Below, piece by piece: positions 33,523 to 45,300 of a DNA stretch of 64,000 nt. The notes under the pieces are model-generated. The model made no database searches, was not told where the DNA came from, and saw only the letters and a program-made list of their open reading frames with translations. Each line of letters begins with the position of its first letter. Position 1 is the stretch's first letter. A program made the position numbers and the translations under genes. The DNA lies in contig JNVV01000041.1 of NCBI GenBank assembly GCA_000733355.1, forward strand, positions 76,201-140,200. The letters are read 5' to 3'. The DNA comes from Falciphora oryzae. Lineage: Eukaryota; Ascomycota; Sordariomycetes; Magnaporthales; Magnaporthaceae.

Positions 33523-34316
33523 ATGAGGCTCGACATCCTCGCCTCCCTGGTGGCCGCAGCGCCCCTGGCGGCCTGCCACGGCGCCGTGACCAGCTACGAG
33601 ATCGGCGGGGTCAAGTACCCGGGCTACGAGGGCTTCTCGCCCAACTCGTCGCCCAAGACGATCCAGCGGCAGTGGCCAAACTACGACCCGGTCATGAACC
33701 CGTCCGACGCCAAGATGCGGTGCAACGGCGGCACGCGCGCCGACCTGGTCGCGCCCGTCAAGGCCGGGACCAACATCACGGCCTTTTGGAAGCAGTGGAC
33801 GCACGCGCAAGGGCCCGTCATGGTCTGGCTGTTCCGGTGCGAGGGCGCCCATAGCTCGTGCCGCGGCGACGGCAAGGGGTGGTTCAAGATCGACGAGATG
33901 GGCATGTGGGGAGGCAGGCTCAACTCGGAGAACTGGGGGACGGCCATCGTGCTCAAGACGGGGAAGTGGAGCTCCAGGATCCCGGCGAACCTGAAGTCGG
34001 GCAACTACCTCATCCGTCACGAGCTGCTGGCCCTGCACCAGACCAACACGCCCCAGTTCTACCCGGAGTGCGCCCAGATCGAGGTCCAGGGCGACGGGTC
34101 CGCGCTGCCGCCCGACCCGTACAAGTTCTCCATCCCGACCTACGCGCCCATGAGCGACCCGGGAGTGCGGGTGAGTCTTGCGGGGCCCGGACCCATAGGA
34201 AGGAGACTTGCGTGCCTTTGCTGACGTTGGCCTGCTGTTTCTAGATCGATATTTACAGCTCCCAGGCCACGACGTACAGGATCCCTGGAGGGCCCGTCTG
34301 GGACGGCTTTCGATGA
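33523..34316 (+). CDS. Secreted AA9 lytic polysaccharide monooxygenase
   Basis: Two exons, 33523-34170 and 34245-34316, are joined by a 74-nt intron and encode 239 aa. Signal peptide residues 1-18 are followed directly by His19, which becomes the N-terminal copper ligand of the mature protein. The second ligand of the histidine brace is His94 (WTHAQGPVMVW). The axial Tyr180 lies in the QFYPECAQIEV motif. His166 (LIRHELLALH) and Gln178 are the usual second-sphere residues. AA9 enzymes oxidatively cleave cellulose and related glucans with copper and a reductant. There is no CBM1, so this is a single-domain form. All active-site residues are present. It stands alone without a cellulase neighbour. 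Confidence 0.95.
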
Positions 34317-35411
34317 GCTGAGACAGTGAGCATGGCAGCAAGACAAGGCTGTTGGGGTGACGAAATGGGGCATGAGGCTGCCTGGAGTGAAGCATAGGTT
34401 ACCTACCACACATGGGATTTGTATAGCATGCGATGGAGTTGTGACTGTTATGCGGTAATCAAGACATCAGAAAACCCAGGAACTCGTATATCGGGGCTGT
34501 GCAATGACGTCAAGTTTCGACTGGTAAGGCTCTCGCTCTTGGCGGTCCCCCGGACCTCCGAGCTGGCCATTGGATGCAGCCCAGGCCGTCGGGTCGCCCT
34601 GTCGGAATCGTCCGGGGCTCTTCCCCTAGGGCCGACGGGCCCAAAAAGGGGTGGGCATTGTAGCGCCGATCGCCATGAGCGCACGCGCAGAGGGCGGTGT
34701 ATTTGTTGCGCCTCGTCTTGGCGGGTCGTTTCCGTGTGGGCGAGGACGCGCGAGAGGTGAGGATAGTCGGCTGCAGGCTGCGTAGGCTGCCCATGACATC
34801 AATGCAAGGGATGGCACAGGCGGAAATCGACTTCTTGGAGTTTTTACACCGCTATCAGAGAATGCCATGCAGGGCGCAGTATCCCTTCGGCCTTCATTCT
34901 TGTTGCGTTTGGTTATAAAACCAAGACGGCACTACTGCTCGAGGCCCTTTGAATATCACCGTTCATGAGTCGAGCCCTCACGGTCACTCAACAGATTGAG
35001 ACAAACACGAACCGGACAGGGTCTGGCTGTGTTTTGATTCTCTTCACTGTCGGCACAGAGCCCGGCGCGGTGAAAACTCCCTCGTTCGATTCTTTACGCC
35101 TTGAGCGTTCGCGTGAATAGGCGGAGGCTGACAAGGAAGATCATTCACGGCGTCGGTGAAGGCTGGGAGTATATGGAATCAGCTCTTGACTTCCGAGTAT
35201 AAAAACTCTGTGTGAACAGCTGAGGACTGTAACTCTTTGCTCAAGCTCCCTCTCTCACTCTCTCATCCATCATCTTTGTACAAGGCCATCAAAGCCGGCA
35301 GGAAATCAACCATAATCTTTTTCCCACTTCCCACACTGCTCTCAAGCCTGTCAGACTTTACCCTGCTGGCCGCCATAGCGACCCGCAGCTGTCAGTAATC
35401 GAACTGGAGCC
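34317..35411. other. Intergenic stretch with promoter of the coiled-coil gene
   Basis: No gene is supported. A TATA box (TATAAAAA, 35198-35205) lies 207 nt before the ATG at 35412, followed by a C/T-rich leader with a CTCTCTCACTCTCTC tract. Confidence 0.5.
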
Positions 35412-35816
35412 ATGCCCGACGACAACAGCAAAGACCAGGACAACAGAGAAGACCAGGGCGCCAACGAGGACGAGCGTGCCAAGATCCAGGGCATCCTGGA
35501 CAACCTAAAGCAGCGCTACGAAGCCCTACGCGACGCCGCCAACCAGAGGGTGCACATGTACAACGGGCAGCTGGAGAGGCTGACGGCGCTGGAAGCCGGG
35601 ATCGCCGAGGAGAGACGCCAGTTTGAAGAAGAAGACCACACAGAGACCGAGCGGACGGACTTCGACAACAGGATGGACGCAAGGTCGAACCAGCTCAGGA
35701 TCAACATTGACGAGACAAGGGCCCTCGCGGCACAGGGCTTCGCCGAGGTGGAAAAGGTCGAGAAGGAGCTGGAGGTGCTGATAGAGGAGCTCCGGTCCAT
35801 CGCCCCAGAGGCATAG
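35412..35816 (+). CDS. Small acidic coiled-coil protein, unknown function
   Basis: This intronless frame of 134 codons starts MPDDNSKDQDNREDQG. The first 20 residues are acidic and disordered. From about 22 to the end, heptad-like spacing of hydrophobic residues (ILDNLKQRYEALRDAAN, LERLTALEAGIAEERRQFEE, VEKVEKELEVLIEELRS) predicts one long coiled coil with a break near residue 75. It has no signal peptide or membrane segment. It is probably a structural or adaptor protein that dimerises. A TATA box upstream and clean intergenic borders support a real gene. No family recognised. Confidence 0.6.
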   Translation: MPDDNSKDQDNREDQGANEDERAKIQGILDNLKQRYEALRDAANQRVHMYNGQLERLTALEAGIAEERRQFEEEDHTETERTDFDNRMDARSNQLRINIDETRALAAQGFAEVEKVEKELEVLIEELRSIAPEA

Positions 35817-36263
35817 ATATCGGGTATCGAGGTGGCAACAACATAACTAAGCAAGAGTGAGCCTTTGCTGGGCACGGTAATTTGGCAAGTTTGGCCGGCG
35901 GTTTCAGGGCGTAATGATATGGGAAATGTAGTAGGATGGGTTGCCGGGCGTTCTCAGACGTGAAGCAGTGGAAATAATAAACTTCAGATAATTAGAAGAT
36001 AGCCTGAGCTTAATACTAACGAATTGTTCTTAGGGAAAGTGGCTAGGCCTTTGCAACAGAGCTCAGATCACGCCTAACCAAAAGGGATAAGCGGCGTTGG
36101 GTCTAGGAAACGAGTCGGGGCGGGCTCACTCTCGAGATCTGGGGGCAAGCGACTGAATGCCTTTTAATCGATACACGTGCTCATTTTCTACAGTTTACAG
36201 CATCGAGATGGGCGGGATGTACGCAAAGGAGAGGACGAGTCAATGAGGAACAAATGCATTTCG
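35817..36263. other. Convergent 3' spacer
   Basis: Short A/T-rich patches fit the two 3' UTRs of the coiled-coil gene (plus) and MCP1 (minus). Nothing else seen. Confidence 0.4.
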
Positions 36264-37356
36264 TCATAGGTACAGCCTCTGGAACAGGCTATCGTACAGA
36301 TCTCCAACCCAGCCAGGCGTCAGCCCACCCTTGGCGACGACGCCTAGGCCACCGGCGGCCCATACGCAGCCGGTCAAGATGGCAGTCGTGTTGAGCAGCA
36401 GCCAGGTTCTCCTCCTGCGCTTGCGCACGCGGCCGTCGACGAGCTCCGAGTGGCTGGCGATGGTCCCGCTCCACGACGCGACCTGCCCGACGCCCAGCCA
36501 GCGGGCCCAGCCCCAGACGGTGTGGCCCGACGTGAGGGCCAGTAGGGCGGCGTAGGCGGCCCACGACAGCGCCGGGTGGCGGGCGAAGCCGTGCGCCACG
36601 TACGCGAGCCCCACGTCGGCGCTGTCGCCCTCGGCCAGCAGCGGCAGGATGCGGTTGACGCCCGCGTGCGCCAGGACCGCGGCCGCGGCGCCGTAGCCCG
36701 CCAGGGCCGTGGTCGACACCGTGGGCCAGGGGCTGTAGCGGGGCGGTGAGTGCTGCTGCTGCTTGCCCGACGCGTGGTGCAGCGGCAGCAGCGCGGCCGG
36801 GGTGGCGCCGCCGTAGCGCTGGAGGTTCTGGGAGCGGCGGACGAGGCGGAGGACGAGGCCCGAGGCGACGTGGGCGACCAGCGGGATGGTGACGAGGAGG
36901 GGCTCAGACAGGCGGGTCTGGTAGATCTCGCGCGAGAGGAGGAGGTACGACTCGGAGGCGGGGACGGAGCGCGTGAAGAGCGGGACGAGCGAGGTTGTGG
37001 CCAGATGGACCGAGGCGAAGATGGTGAAGGTGTACGAGGACCAGCGCTGGATCCGCGTCACTGGCAGCGGGAAAAACAGGCCAGCATGTTAGCTGTCAGG
37101 ATCGACCTGGGCTCGAGGGCGGGAGGGCCGTACAATACCATACTGGGCCATGGCCGGTGCCGCTCAGACCCAGCGAGGCGGCGGTGCTGCCTGTGCTGCC
37201 GCCCCTGGATCTTGTTGATGTTGAGCTGGCGTTGTCCTTCTCGGGCAGTTCGGGCAGGTCCTTCTCGGTGTCCATGGGCGACGGGTCGAGCTGCATCAGC
37301 GAGATGATGGTGTCCTGGGACGCTCTCCGGCGCAAGGACCTGGAGTACCTGTCCAT
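36264..37356 (-). CDS. mcp1: Mitochondrial outer-membrane adaptor Mcp1 homologue
   Basis: Exon 1 is 37356 to 37134 and exon 2 is 37060 to 36264, with a 73-nt intron, giving 339 aa. The N-terminal 74 residues are polar (RRRASQDTIISLMQLDPSP, then a Ser/Thr-rich stretch). The joined exons then read VWYLTRIQRWSSYTFTIF, the start of the MCP1 membrane domain (DUF1691). Two repeats follow, each with a hydrophobic helix pair and a conserved SGH / HV motif (LVAHVASG, ALTSGHTVWGW). Yeast Mcp1 sits in the mitochondrial outer membrane, recruits the lipid-transfer protein Vps13 and bypasses ERMES loss. The same role is likely. A minor uncertainty is the donor site; GTACGG fits the frame. Confidence 0.88.
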
Positions 37357-37839
37357 GGCTGGCGTCTGTCTGTCTCTGTCTCTCCTCCTTCGCCTTGGGA
37401 CAGGGCGTGTTGGTTCTTAGGTCTGGTCTCCCCGACCTCCACTGTCGTCGGTGGAGGGAGCAGAAGACAACTCCCCTCGAATTTGATCTCGAGGCCCGGA
37501 ATTTGCTGTTGGGGTTGCCAATCCTGGGCGTCTGAATGGGTGCATAGTTTTGGTGGGATTTCGGAGGACAAGGGCCTTTGACAGGGGCCACAGACTGGGG
37601 AGCCCCAAAGAATTGACATCAATCACCCCCACGTGGTGGGTCTTAGTCAAGGAATCGAGCAAGTCGTTGCGAGCACGATTTGATCTTTGCGCAAATCAAG
37701 GTCCTCGCAGGACGCTGCATGAACCTCGATCAACGCCTGACACCAACCTCGACGGCGACCCGGACTCGTTTGACCTGCCACGGGAGATCGGCTAGCCGCC
37801 TTGAATTCTAGCATCTTTGAACTCATCTCCTAGATCAGC
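37357..37839. other. Divergent promoter, mcp1 and zinc-finger gene
   Basis: This 483-bp region separates two genes transcribed away from each other. No clear TATA box is seen for either, as is common for housekeeping fungal genes. Confidence 0.4.
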
Positions 37840-38484
37840 ATGGCGCCGGTAAGTTTCGATCGCCCGCGTCCACCGCGCCTCCCAGCGACCCTGAACTGAT
37901 GATTCCACCGCTCCCAGCGACACCAAACCCTCCCGCCGGCGCAGACGTCGTCGGCCCGCGAGGCCCTGCAGTCCTTCTACTGCCAGCTATGCTCCAAGGG
38001 CTACTCGCGCATGAACGACTACGAAGCCCACCTCTCGTCCTACGACCACGCCCACAAGCAGCGCCTCAAGGACATGAAAGCCATGGTCCGCGACCCCAAC
38101 GCCGCCGCCCGCGCCCGCAAGGCCGAAGCCAAGGCCGACGGCGTCGTCAGCATCAAGATCGAGGCCGAGGGTGGCGGAGGAGGACCAGCGGGCACGGCGA
38201 CTGGCGGAGGCTTCAAGAAGGGCGGGTTTAAGAAATCCGGCTTCAAGGCCGCCTTCGTGCCCGTTGAGCCGCCCGTACCTGAGCCAAATCGGGCCGAGAC
38301 TGCGGAGGACGCTAATGCTTCTACCTTGAATGACCCATTGACCGCAAGGCCAACAGCTCTGGCGACGCCAGACACATCAGACAACACACTGTTGAAGAGA
38401 CTGGGCGACCAGGACGAACAATCCGAAAGCGACACTGACGACGAGGGCTACGAGATGTACGACCCGCGGTATCCGACCGAGTGA
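37840..38484 (+). CDS. C2H2 zinc-finger protein (HKQRLK type)
   Basis: A 9-nt first exon (37840-37848, M-A-P) is joined through GTAAGT...CCCAG to exon 2 (37918-38484), giving 191 aa. The finger reads FYCQLCSKGYSRMNDYEAHL and then DHAHKQRLKDMK, a CxxC...H...H unit with the HAHKQRLK tail seen in nuclear proteins of the ZNF804/GPATCH8 kind. The rest is rich in Gly, Ala and Lys (GGGFKKGGFKKSGFKAAF) and ends with an acidic tail (SDTDDEGYEMYDPRYPTE). Those relatives are linked to RNA processing, so a nuclear RNA-related role is possible but unproven. It shares a divergent promoter with mcp1. Confidence 0.8.
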
Positions 38485-38716
38485 CGGACCACCTGGCCTG
38501 TGAACTTGCAACCAACGCGCGACTGCACGACTTGGACATGGCTACAAAACACGATGAGCCGACACCATTGCTTTATACGGGAAAATCGCCCCATTCGACG
38601 AATTCACGCCTGTCTGGCTACTCTTACAGCAAAGTACGGCAAACACAAACGCAGCATACGCCGGTGGGAATTAGAGCTGAGGAGAGAGCTAAAAACAGAA
38701 CAAGCAAACAAAACAA

Positions 38717-41700
38717 CTACTGGTGCTGCCCGTTTGGACTCGCCGTCGCCTGCCAGTTGTTCGGCGGGCTGAAGCCCGACAGGTCCCTCTCCAGCATGCC
38801 CATCATGGACAGGTTACCCGAAAACCAGTCGCCCAGCTGCGCGTTGTGGAACATTTCCATGCCACCAGCCGCCCCCGCGGGCATCTGCCCTCCCGTGTTT
38901 ACCGCACCCGCCACGTCGGCGGCGGTGCCGGGCACGCCGTTGGGCCCTGGCATGAAGCCCAAGTCGCGCAGGTACATGTCGAACTCCATCCCGACCGGGT
39001 ACATTGTCTGGTCCTGCGTGGGCGCGCCACCCACGACCTGGCCGCCGGGTCCGCTGACTCCCATCTGCGCCTGCGCTGCTGCCGCCGCCTTCTTGGTCTC
39101 CAGGTACATGTTAGCCACGTTGGAGAGCGCGTTGCAGAGGCGGTGCAGCTTGCTGATGGGATCCGAGACCTCGCGCAGCCCCTCGAGCCCAGCGGTGAAG
39201 CTGTGCAGACGGCCCAGGTCCGCCAGATCCGCCGTCTCGATGACGTGGCAGAAGAGGACAATAAAGGGGATAAAAGGAGCATATAGGATGGTCCTAAGTG
39301 GAGAGGAAAAACAGAGGTTTGCGTTAGTATTTCCATTCGAACGAGGAAGAGACAGTGGTCAACATACCAGTGCACATAAGCAGCCGCCAAGTCCTTGCTC
39401 TCGGCCATCATGTGCATGCAGACCTGGTGGGCCGCCATGGACTCCCGGGCGGCGTCGATGCACTCGAAGCTGAAGGTGCTGGAGACGCTGCGGCCGTGGC
39501 CGGCAGGGACGCTGCCGCCCGGCCCCAGGGGCACGGGGACGTCGGGCGGGATGGCACGGTAGCAGAGGGCGATGGAGCTCAGGAACGAGACGTCGTCGGA
39601 CTTGGTCAGCATGTCGACGAGGTTGGACTCGAAACGGGCCCTGCCCGGGTCGGGCTTGTCCTCGTTCCGCATGGTGGGCACCAGGATGCGCAGATCGCGC
39701 AGCTCGGCGACCAGCTCGACGACGGTGCGGACGCGGGCGTCCATAGGCCGCTGCAGGGCCGCGGGGCTGTACAGCTCGTCGTAGATGCGGCCCTGCACGC
39801 GGGCGTGGCGGATCCACACGTTGAGCGTGTCGCGGTACTCGTCCCAGTCCTTCATGCGCCCGATCTGCCACGGCACCGTGATGTCGTAGTCCTGGATCAC
39901 CGACGGCCGGCCTAGCCGCAGCGCCAGGCCCTTGTCGAGCGTGTACGTGAACCAGAAGAGCACCTGCCGCTTGGACTGCTCGAAGGAGCTGTCGCAGCTG
40001 CTGCCGCCGCCGCCGCCGCAAACAGAGCCCCTCGGCTTGTTTGGGTCCTGGGGCTGCGGCTGCTCCTGGCTCTCCGAGGGCGGCGGCGGGGCGCGGTGGT
40101 AGCCCATGGTCAGGCAGAGCTGGCTCGCGGCGCAGTTGAGCTGCCAGGCGAGCGAGGGCTTGGCGATCTCGACGGCGTAGCTGGAGCCGAGCAGCAGGGC
40201 CTCGACGTTCTCGCGCTTGGCGGGCTGGATCAGGTTGAAGTGGGCCAGGGCGGTCTCGAGGCTGTCGCGGCACATGGCCTCGTAGCGCTGGTAGTCGGCG
40301 GCCAGGGCCGGGTCGCGCGACTGCTCGGTGAAGGCGCGCTCCTGGAAGATGTAGAAGAGCCCGGCGACGGTGATGATGTAGCTCGCCTGCGAGTAGTCCT
40401 CGGTCGCAAAGTAGACTCGGCGGCAGTGCTCCGTGTACTCCTCGACGCCGATGAAGGAGCACATCAGCGTGAAGCTGACGGGCGTGTACTCTGGAGGCAA
40501 GGACAAGGGGTGGTTGGCCCGCGTTAGCCCCTCGGTCTTTTGCTGTGCTGCTGCCGCTGCTGCTGTTGTTGGAAGGTGAGGATGAGTAGGAGGCGGAGAG
40601 GCCACCCATGACGACAGGGTCGTCGTCGTGGACAGGGGCAGGCTGAGGTGACTGGAGAGGCGGCTTGTGTCACAGGGGCAAGGGGAGCAGTTGGAGGACG
40701 AGGACGAGCAGCCAGACGGCCCTCCTCCTCCCCCTCCACCTGCCCGGGACTCAAAAGGAACGCTTGGGCACGAACGCGAGGAGGCATTGCCTTTGAGCTC
40801 CCTCAGGATGCCGACGACGACCCTGAGCGGCGGCATGGGCAGGTCCTTGAGGCCGCCTTTGGGCAGGGGCTTCTGGTTGGGGAAGCGGATGTCGGCCATG
40901 GTGGAGGTGCGGCGCTGCATGTGCACGATCTGCTGCAGCGACGTCAGGGCCGACGTCATGCTGGGGTCCAGGCTCGAGTCGAGCGAGGTGCGCCCGACGG
41001 CGTGGTGCAGGAACTCGGACGCGAACACGGTGTGCGCCGTGATGGACGACTCGCCCTCGAACGGGGACTCGGCGTAGCCGTCGTCGTCGTCGTCGTCGCA
41101 GCATTCGCCGACGTCCTCCCCCGCGCCGCCGTTGTTGCCGCCGCAGCTGCTAGTCCCACACTCTTCGGCTAGAGACGGCGTCAGGTCGCGCGACTGGCAC
41201 GAGGCGGGCGGCGTGGCGCGCACGTCGGTAAAGTCGGACGAGATGGCCGACGGCGCCACCCCGCCGGCCGCACCCTGGCCCTGCTGGATCAGGGCGGGGA
41301 GGCTGCGCAGGAGCTGCTCGATACGGCCCAGCCGCTCTTCGATCTGGTCGATCTTTCTCTCGCTGTGTGGCGTGTGGACCAACGGGAAGCCATGGTTAGT
41401 TGGAGCCTATGGGCCAGGCCAGCATGCACACACGGATGGGGATAGATGGATGGCATGCTGCAGGGGACTCCATCCCGCCCACCCGCTGGAGGAACCAGAT
41501 CCCGCTGAACGAGTGGCGTGGTATTGAGGATTGGTTCAGCTCGGCTGATGACAAGTCTATTTGACAGGTCTCTTGGCAAGTAACCATAGCTGCTAACACT
41601 CACAGCAACCACGCCACACCCACATCCACTTCGGGCAAGGGGTGATGGTCTCGGCAGCGGGGATGGGATGGGGCCTCTGCTCGCTAGCACGAACCCGGCA

Positions 41701-42351
41701 GCCCGGGCGCCCCGGCGTCCGAAAAGCTTGAAAAGGGGCGGGAGGGAATCCCGGGGAAGGGGCAGAGCGGACTGCGAAAAGGAAAAAAAAACCACCGGGG
41801 ACTTACTACTGGGTGGATATCAGGACTCTCTGGCGTGGCTCCTTGGGCCGCTGGCCGATGCCGGTCGACGAGCATTGCCGCCTGGCTGTCGTGCAGTTGG
41901 AGCATGGCGTGGCCTTGTCACACCGGATCTGGACGGCGCCGGGCCGGGGGACGTTTCCCGTAGATTGTGTGAGCCCCGAGCCGCCCGCCCACCATCAAGC
42001 TTTTATGTTTACAGCCGGGAACACAGCCGCAGAGCAACGTGAGTGTACGCACCTTTCTGACTCGGCATTGGTCGCACTGAGCATGTCAAGAAATGTCCGA
42101 TGCCGTCAGTTCCCGTCTGTCTGTTTCCAAAATGTTCCTGTACCTCGCGCTCCGCAGCCACCGAGCCAAGCCCTCATTCGTCGGGGCCCGAAGAGAAACA
42201 TCCGAGGCTGGGCGGTGGCGTTCCGGGAAGCTGCATGCACCACCACGCATATGGGGAACGGAGTTCTCTTCTTGGTCAAGATCAGCCTTACCGCGCGCCG
42301 GAGAGAGCCATCCCCGTCGTCACCCATGTCTTTTGCAGGCGATGTGTCCAT
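38717..42351 (-). CDS. Zn2Cys6 fungal transcription factor, five exons
   Basis: Exons run from 42351 to 42292, 42076 to 42053 (24 nt), 41928 to 41807, 41362 to 39368 and 39293 to 38717, encoding 925 aa. The DNA-binding domain spans exons 2-3: C21, C24, C31, C37, C40 and C47, a perfect Cx2Cx6Cx5Cx2Cx6C (CDQCRVRKIRCDKATPC). A short linker leads to a coiled-coil dimerisation stretch (QYERKIDQIEERLGRIEQLL). The middle domain (from about residue 370: EYTPVSFTLMCSFIG, CRRVYFATEDYSQ) is the fungal-specific regulatory region (Fungal_trans). Low-complexity acidic and Ser/Pro runs lie between. It is a nuclear regulator, target unknown. The neighbours do not suggest a cluster role. Its upstream side opens on an 8.7 kb gene-free stretch. 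Confidence 0.88.
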
Positions 42352-45300
42352 CGTCTGACGGTGTGGCCGGGCTGGATGAGAGGAAGATTGGGAGACCAAA
42401 AAGACAGAGAGAGGAGGGAGAGAAAAAAAAAATAATAGCAAAAATAAAAGAACAAGTGTTTGGAAGCGAGATGACGCGGCTAGATCAGGAGTAGAGATGG
42501 CGGTATAGGTGGGCTGAAGCTTGTTCCAAGAGCTACAACAAGTGAAGTCGTCCAGATAGAATATAAGATGGTTTTGGTCTCCAATCCGGTCAGAAATTTT
42601 CCGTCCCAATGGAAAGCTTGAAAGTCAACCAAGCACCGTCTACCAAGACACAGAAATCCCGCCATCCCAACACCAGGAGAGAGAGAGAGGGACATCCCCC
42701 AGCCAGGCCAGAGGAGAGAGCATGCTCGGCGAGGTTGGAGGGGACGGCGTAGCATCTTCGGCCTCGGCTTCCGCGGAGGGGCGGGGCGTGTCATGTTTCG
42801 GGAGCTCCAGACCAGCCGGGGTCAACGCTGAGCTCAGCTAGGCATTGGCCAATCAGGGCAGAAGAAACAGCTTGGTCAGGCAGGAGACCGTCGTGAAGCA
42901 AACAAACACGTGCGATGCGACGGAGACGAGAGAGAGTCATGCCCCTGGTCGGATTGCCAACAGAGTGCCGACGGCGGCGGAGGGGGATTGCGTGTGCAAA
43001 TGCGACGGTGTCGTGGCTTGGAGAAATGAGCGTGCGGCTTCAATGTCGCCCAATTGCCTGATCGGGGTTGTGTGATGCGGTCGACGAGATGGGGGCTTTT
43101 GACCGCAACTGCAAGACACCAACAAAAATACTGGGAGCGGTCCCGGGAAAAGGGAGCGTGTTCGAGTCGGCCCCGATCGACGCCACGACGTGTTTAATTT
43201 GCCGTCACGAACCAAGAAAGGAGACAAAAAGGAGGGCAAAAAGGAGTAAACAAAACGGGCTGAAACGCGGAAACCTGTCAGGCGTCGCGGCGCCTTGGTC
43301 AACTCGACTCGGCCTGATCCGACGGCAGTTGGCAATTGGGAGAACAATAAATCTCGATGTTGGTTGGGCGCTATCTTGACGACCGATCAAGCATTTTCCC
43401 ATTTATCACAAGATGTAGAGGACGGCCTGTGTCGTCCTGGTCTCGAAACGCCCAGTCCAGCCTTGGCTACAGCGACCGGCATCAAGAAACAATCGGTGCC
43501 GACACGAGGGCGCCAGCATCCGAAGGACGGCTCCATGGTTCAGATCGGGCATCGCTGCCGGAGCAAGCCACGTCCACAAACTTACCGCCCTTTCCTGCCG
43601 TTCACGGCCCCGAGCCAATGGCGAACAAAAACACTACGCCTCATCACCTCGTCCACGCCAAGCAAAGCCCCGCTGCAGCAAGGCTACGCTGCACGTTTCT
43701 TTCAAAGCCGCGCGCATCAAGACGGACGCCTGACCATGCCTTCTGCACCTAACTAGCACGACCTGCACGCCGAGACGGGTACGCACAGGCCGACAGCAGG
43801 GCAGCGCGTCTCGACGGAGCAGTCTGGAACTCTGGCTAGACGCGCCGTGGCAAGTCGTCAGTCCCCTCAGTGGCCAGTCCTGGAGCCCGTCTTCTGGACG
43901 GCGGGGCTCGCGGCGGTTCGCCCGCCATGCGGAGAGGGATTGGCCAGAGTGAGAGGAGGAAACAAAAAGCATGCATGTCAATGCAGGATTCTTGCTAGTG
44001 CGCAGTGATGAGGTTGATGGTGGGACAAAGAAGTGGAATGTGCCGCTTCTGCCTGGCCGTCGTCGGGGTAAGGCTGAAAGCTGGCTAGCCTCGGCGCAAG
44101 TTTCTGGCTCTGCTACAGTCGCCGGACGACTCACACCCGCCAGGAGCGGCTCCTCGTTTGTTTCCCCTGTCGCACAAGGATGAGGCCGGGGATGCGTGAA
44201 TGCGTGTCACGCCCGACGGCTGTCTGCACACACGACCAGGGCCGGTTGGCCCGACGTGAATATGGGGTCGACTGTAGGGAAAGACTAGCTCGGCCTCCTA
44301 TAGGGCAGCATATATGCCGGGCAACAGTAGCGACGCAGCAAGTGAGTACCTGTGCAGCACAACATGGCGACGAGACACAGGCGTCCCCAGTAGGCGCATA
44401 CAACACGGCGCAGGCCCAGCCGGCCGGTGAATCACCAGCGACAAGTGGATATCAACGGTCCGGAGCTTGATAATCCTCGAGCACCGCCCCTGGTCAACAG
44501 GTTGGACAACATGCCTGGTGTTTTCTCAATGCCGTGCCCGCCCGCCTTTCTCGCCCACCACGAACGAGCACTCTCCTCCTAAGAGCATCCGCCTCACAGC
44601 TGATGGATGGCCCAGGAACGACGAGAGAAGTGTTTCGGAAAGGAGGATGAGGGGAAACGACGCTCCGCCAAACCCCACCATCAGCTGGAGGGGCACAGGT
44701 CGGCCTAGCGCCGTGTTGCTGCCCATGCTGCTGTGCCTTGCCTTGCCTTTTGTTGATATAATGGCGGCCAGCTATTCTGCTGCCCAGGAATCCAGGCGTT
44801 CAGCCAGCGCGTCCAGACGGGGCGCAGGGCAGGAAATTGATCAACTGTACCGCTTGTCCGACTGCACGGCTGGGAGGTGTCCCTGCTACTGTGTGGAGAG
44901 TGGAAGATTGTAGAAGATTGCCCATTATGCGAGCGACTGGTGATGTGCCCAAGACGGTGATATTCCAACCCCTGTGTGGGTGATGCAAATTTCTCTGTGC
45001 GGGTTCTGCATGCTGCATGCTTGGATGTCGACTCTAGAGGACTTTTGGGTACCTGCACTGCCCGGGACCGCTTGGTCTCTATCGGCTGGAGATGGGACAT
45101 GGAGTGACATCCGGCGACGGCTTCCAAGATCCCCACGAGCAACGGCGGGTGCGGCGCGCCCTTCCTAGCGCTCGCTACGAAGCACCTAGTCACCTACATA
45201 TCAGGTACCGACGGGACGGTCGACACACGAATGCTGGCAGTTCGTGCCGCCAGCGTGCCTCGAGCGTACTGTGCTACTACGTAGGCAAGTCCAAGTTGAC

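Noticed and set aside
33253..34395. 380-codon open frame antisense to the LPMO
   Set aside because: The sense strand encodes an AA9 enzyme with all ligands. The antisense frame has no homology features.
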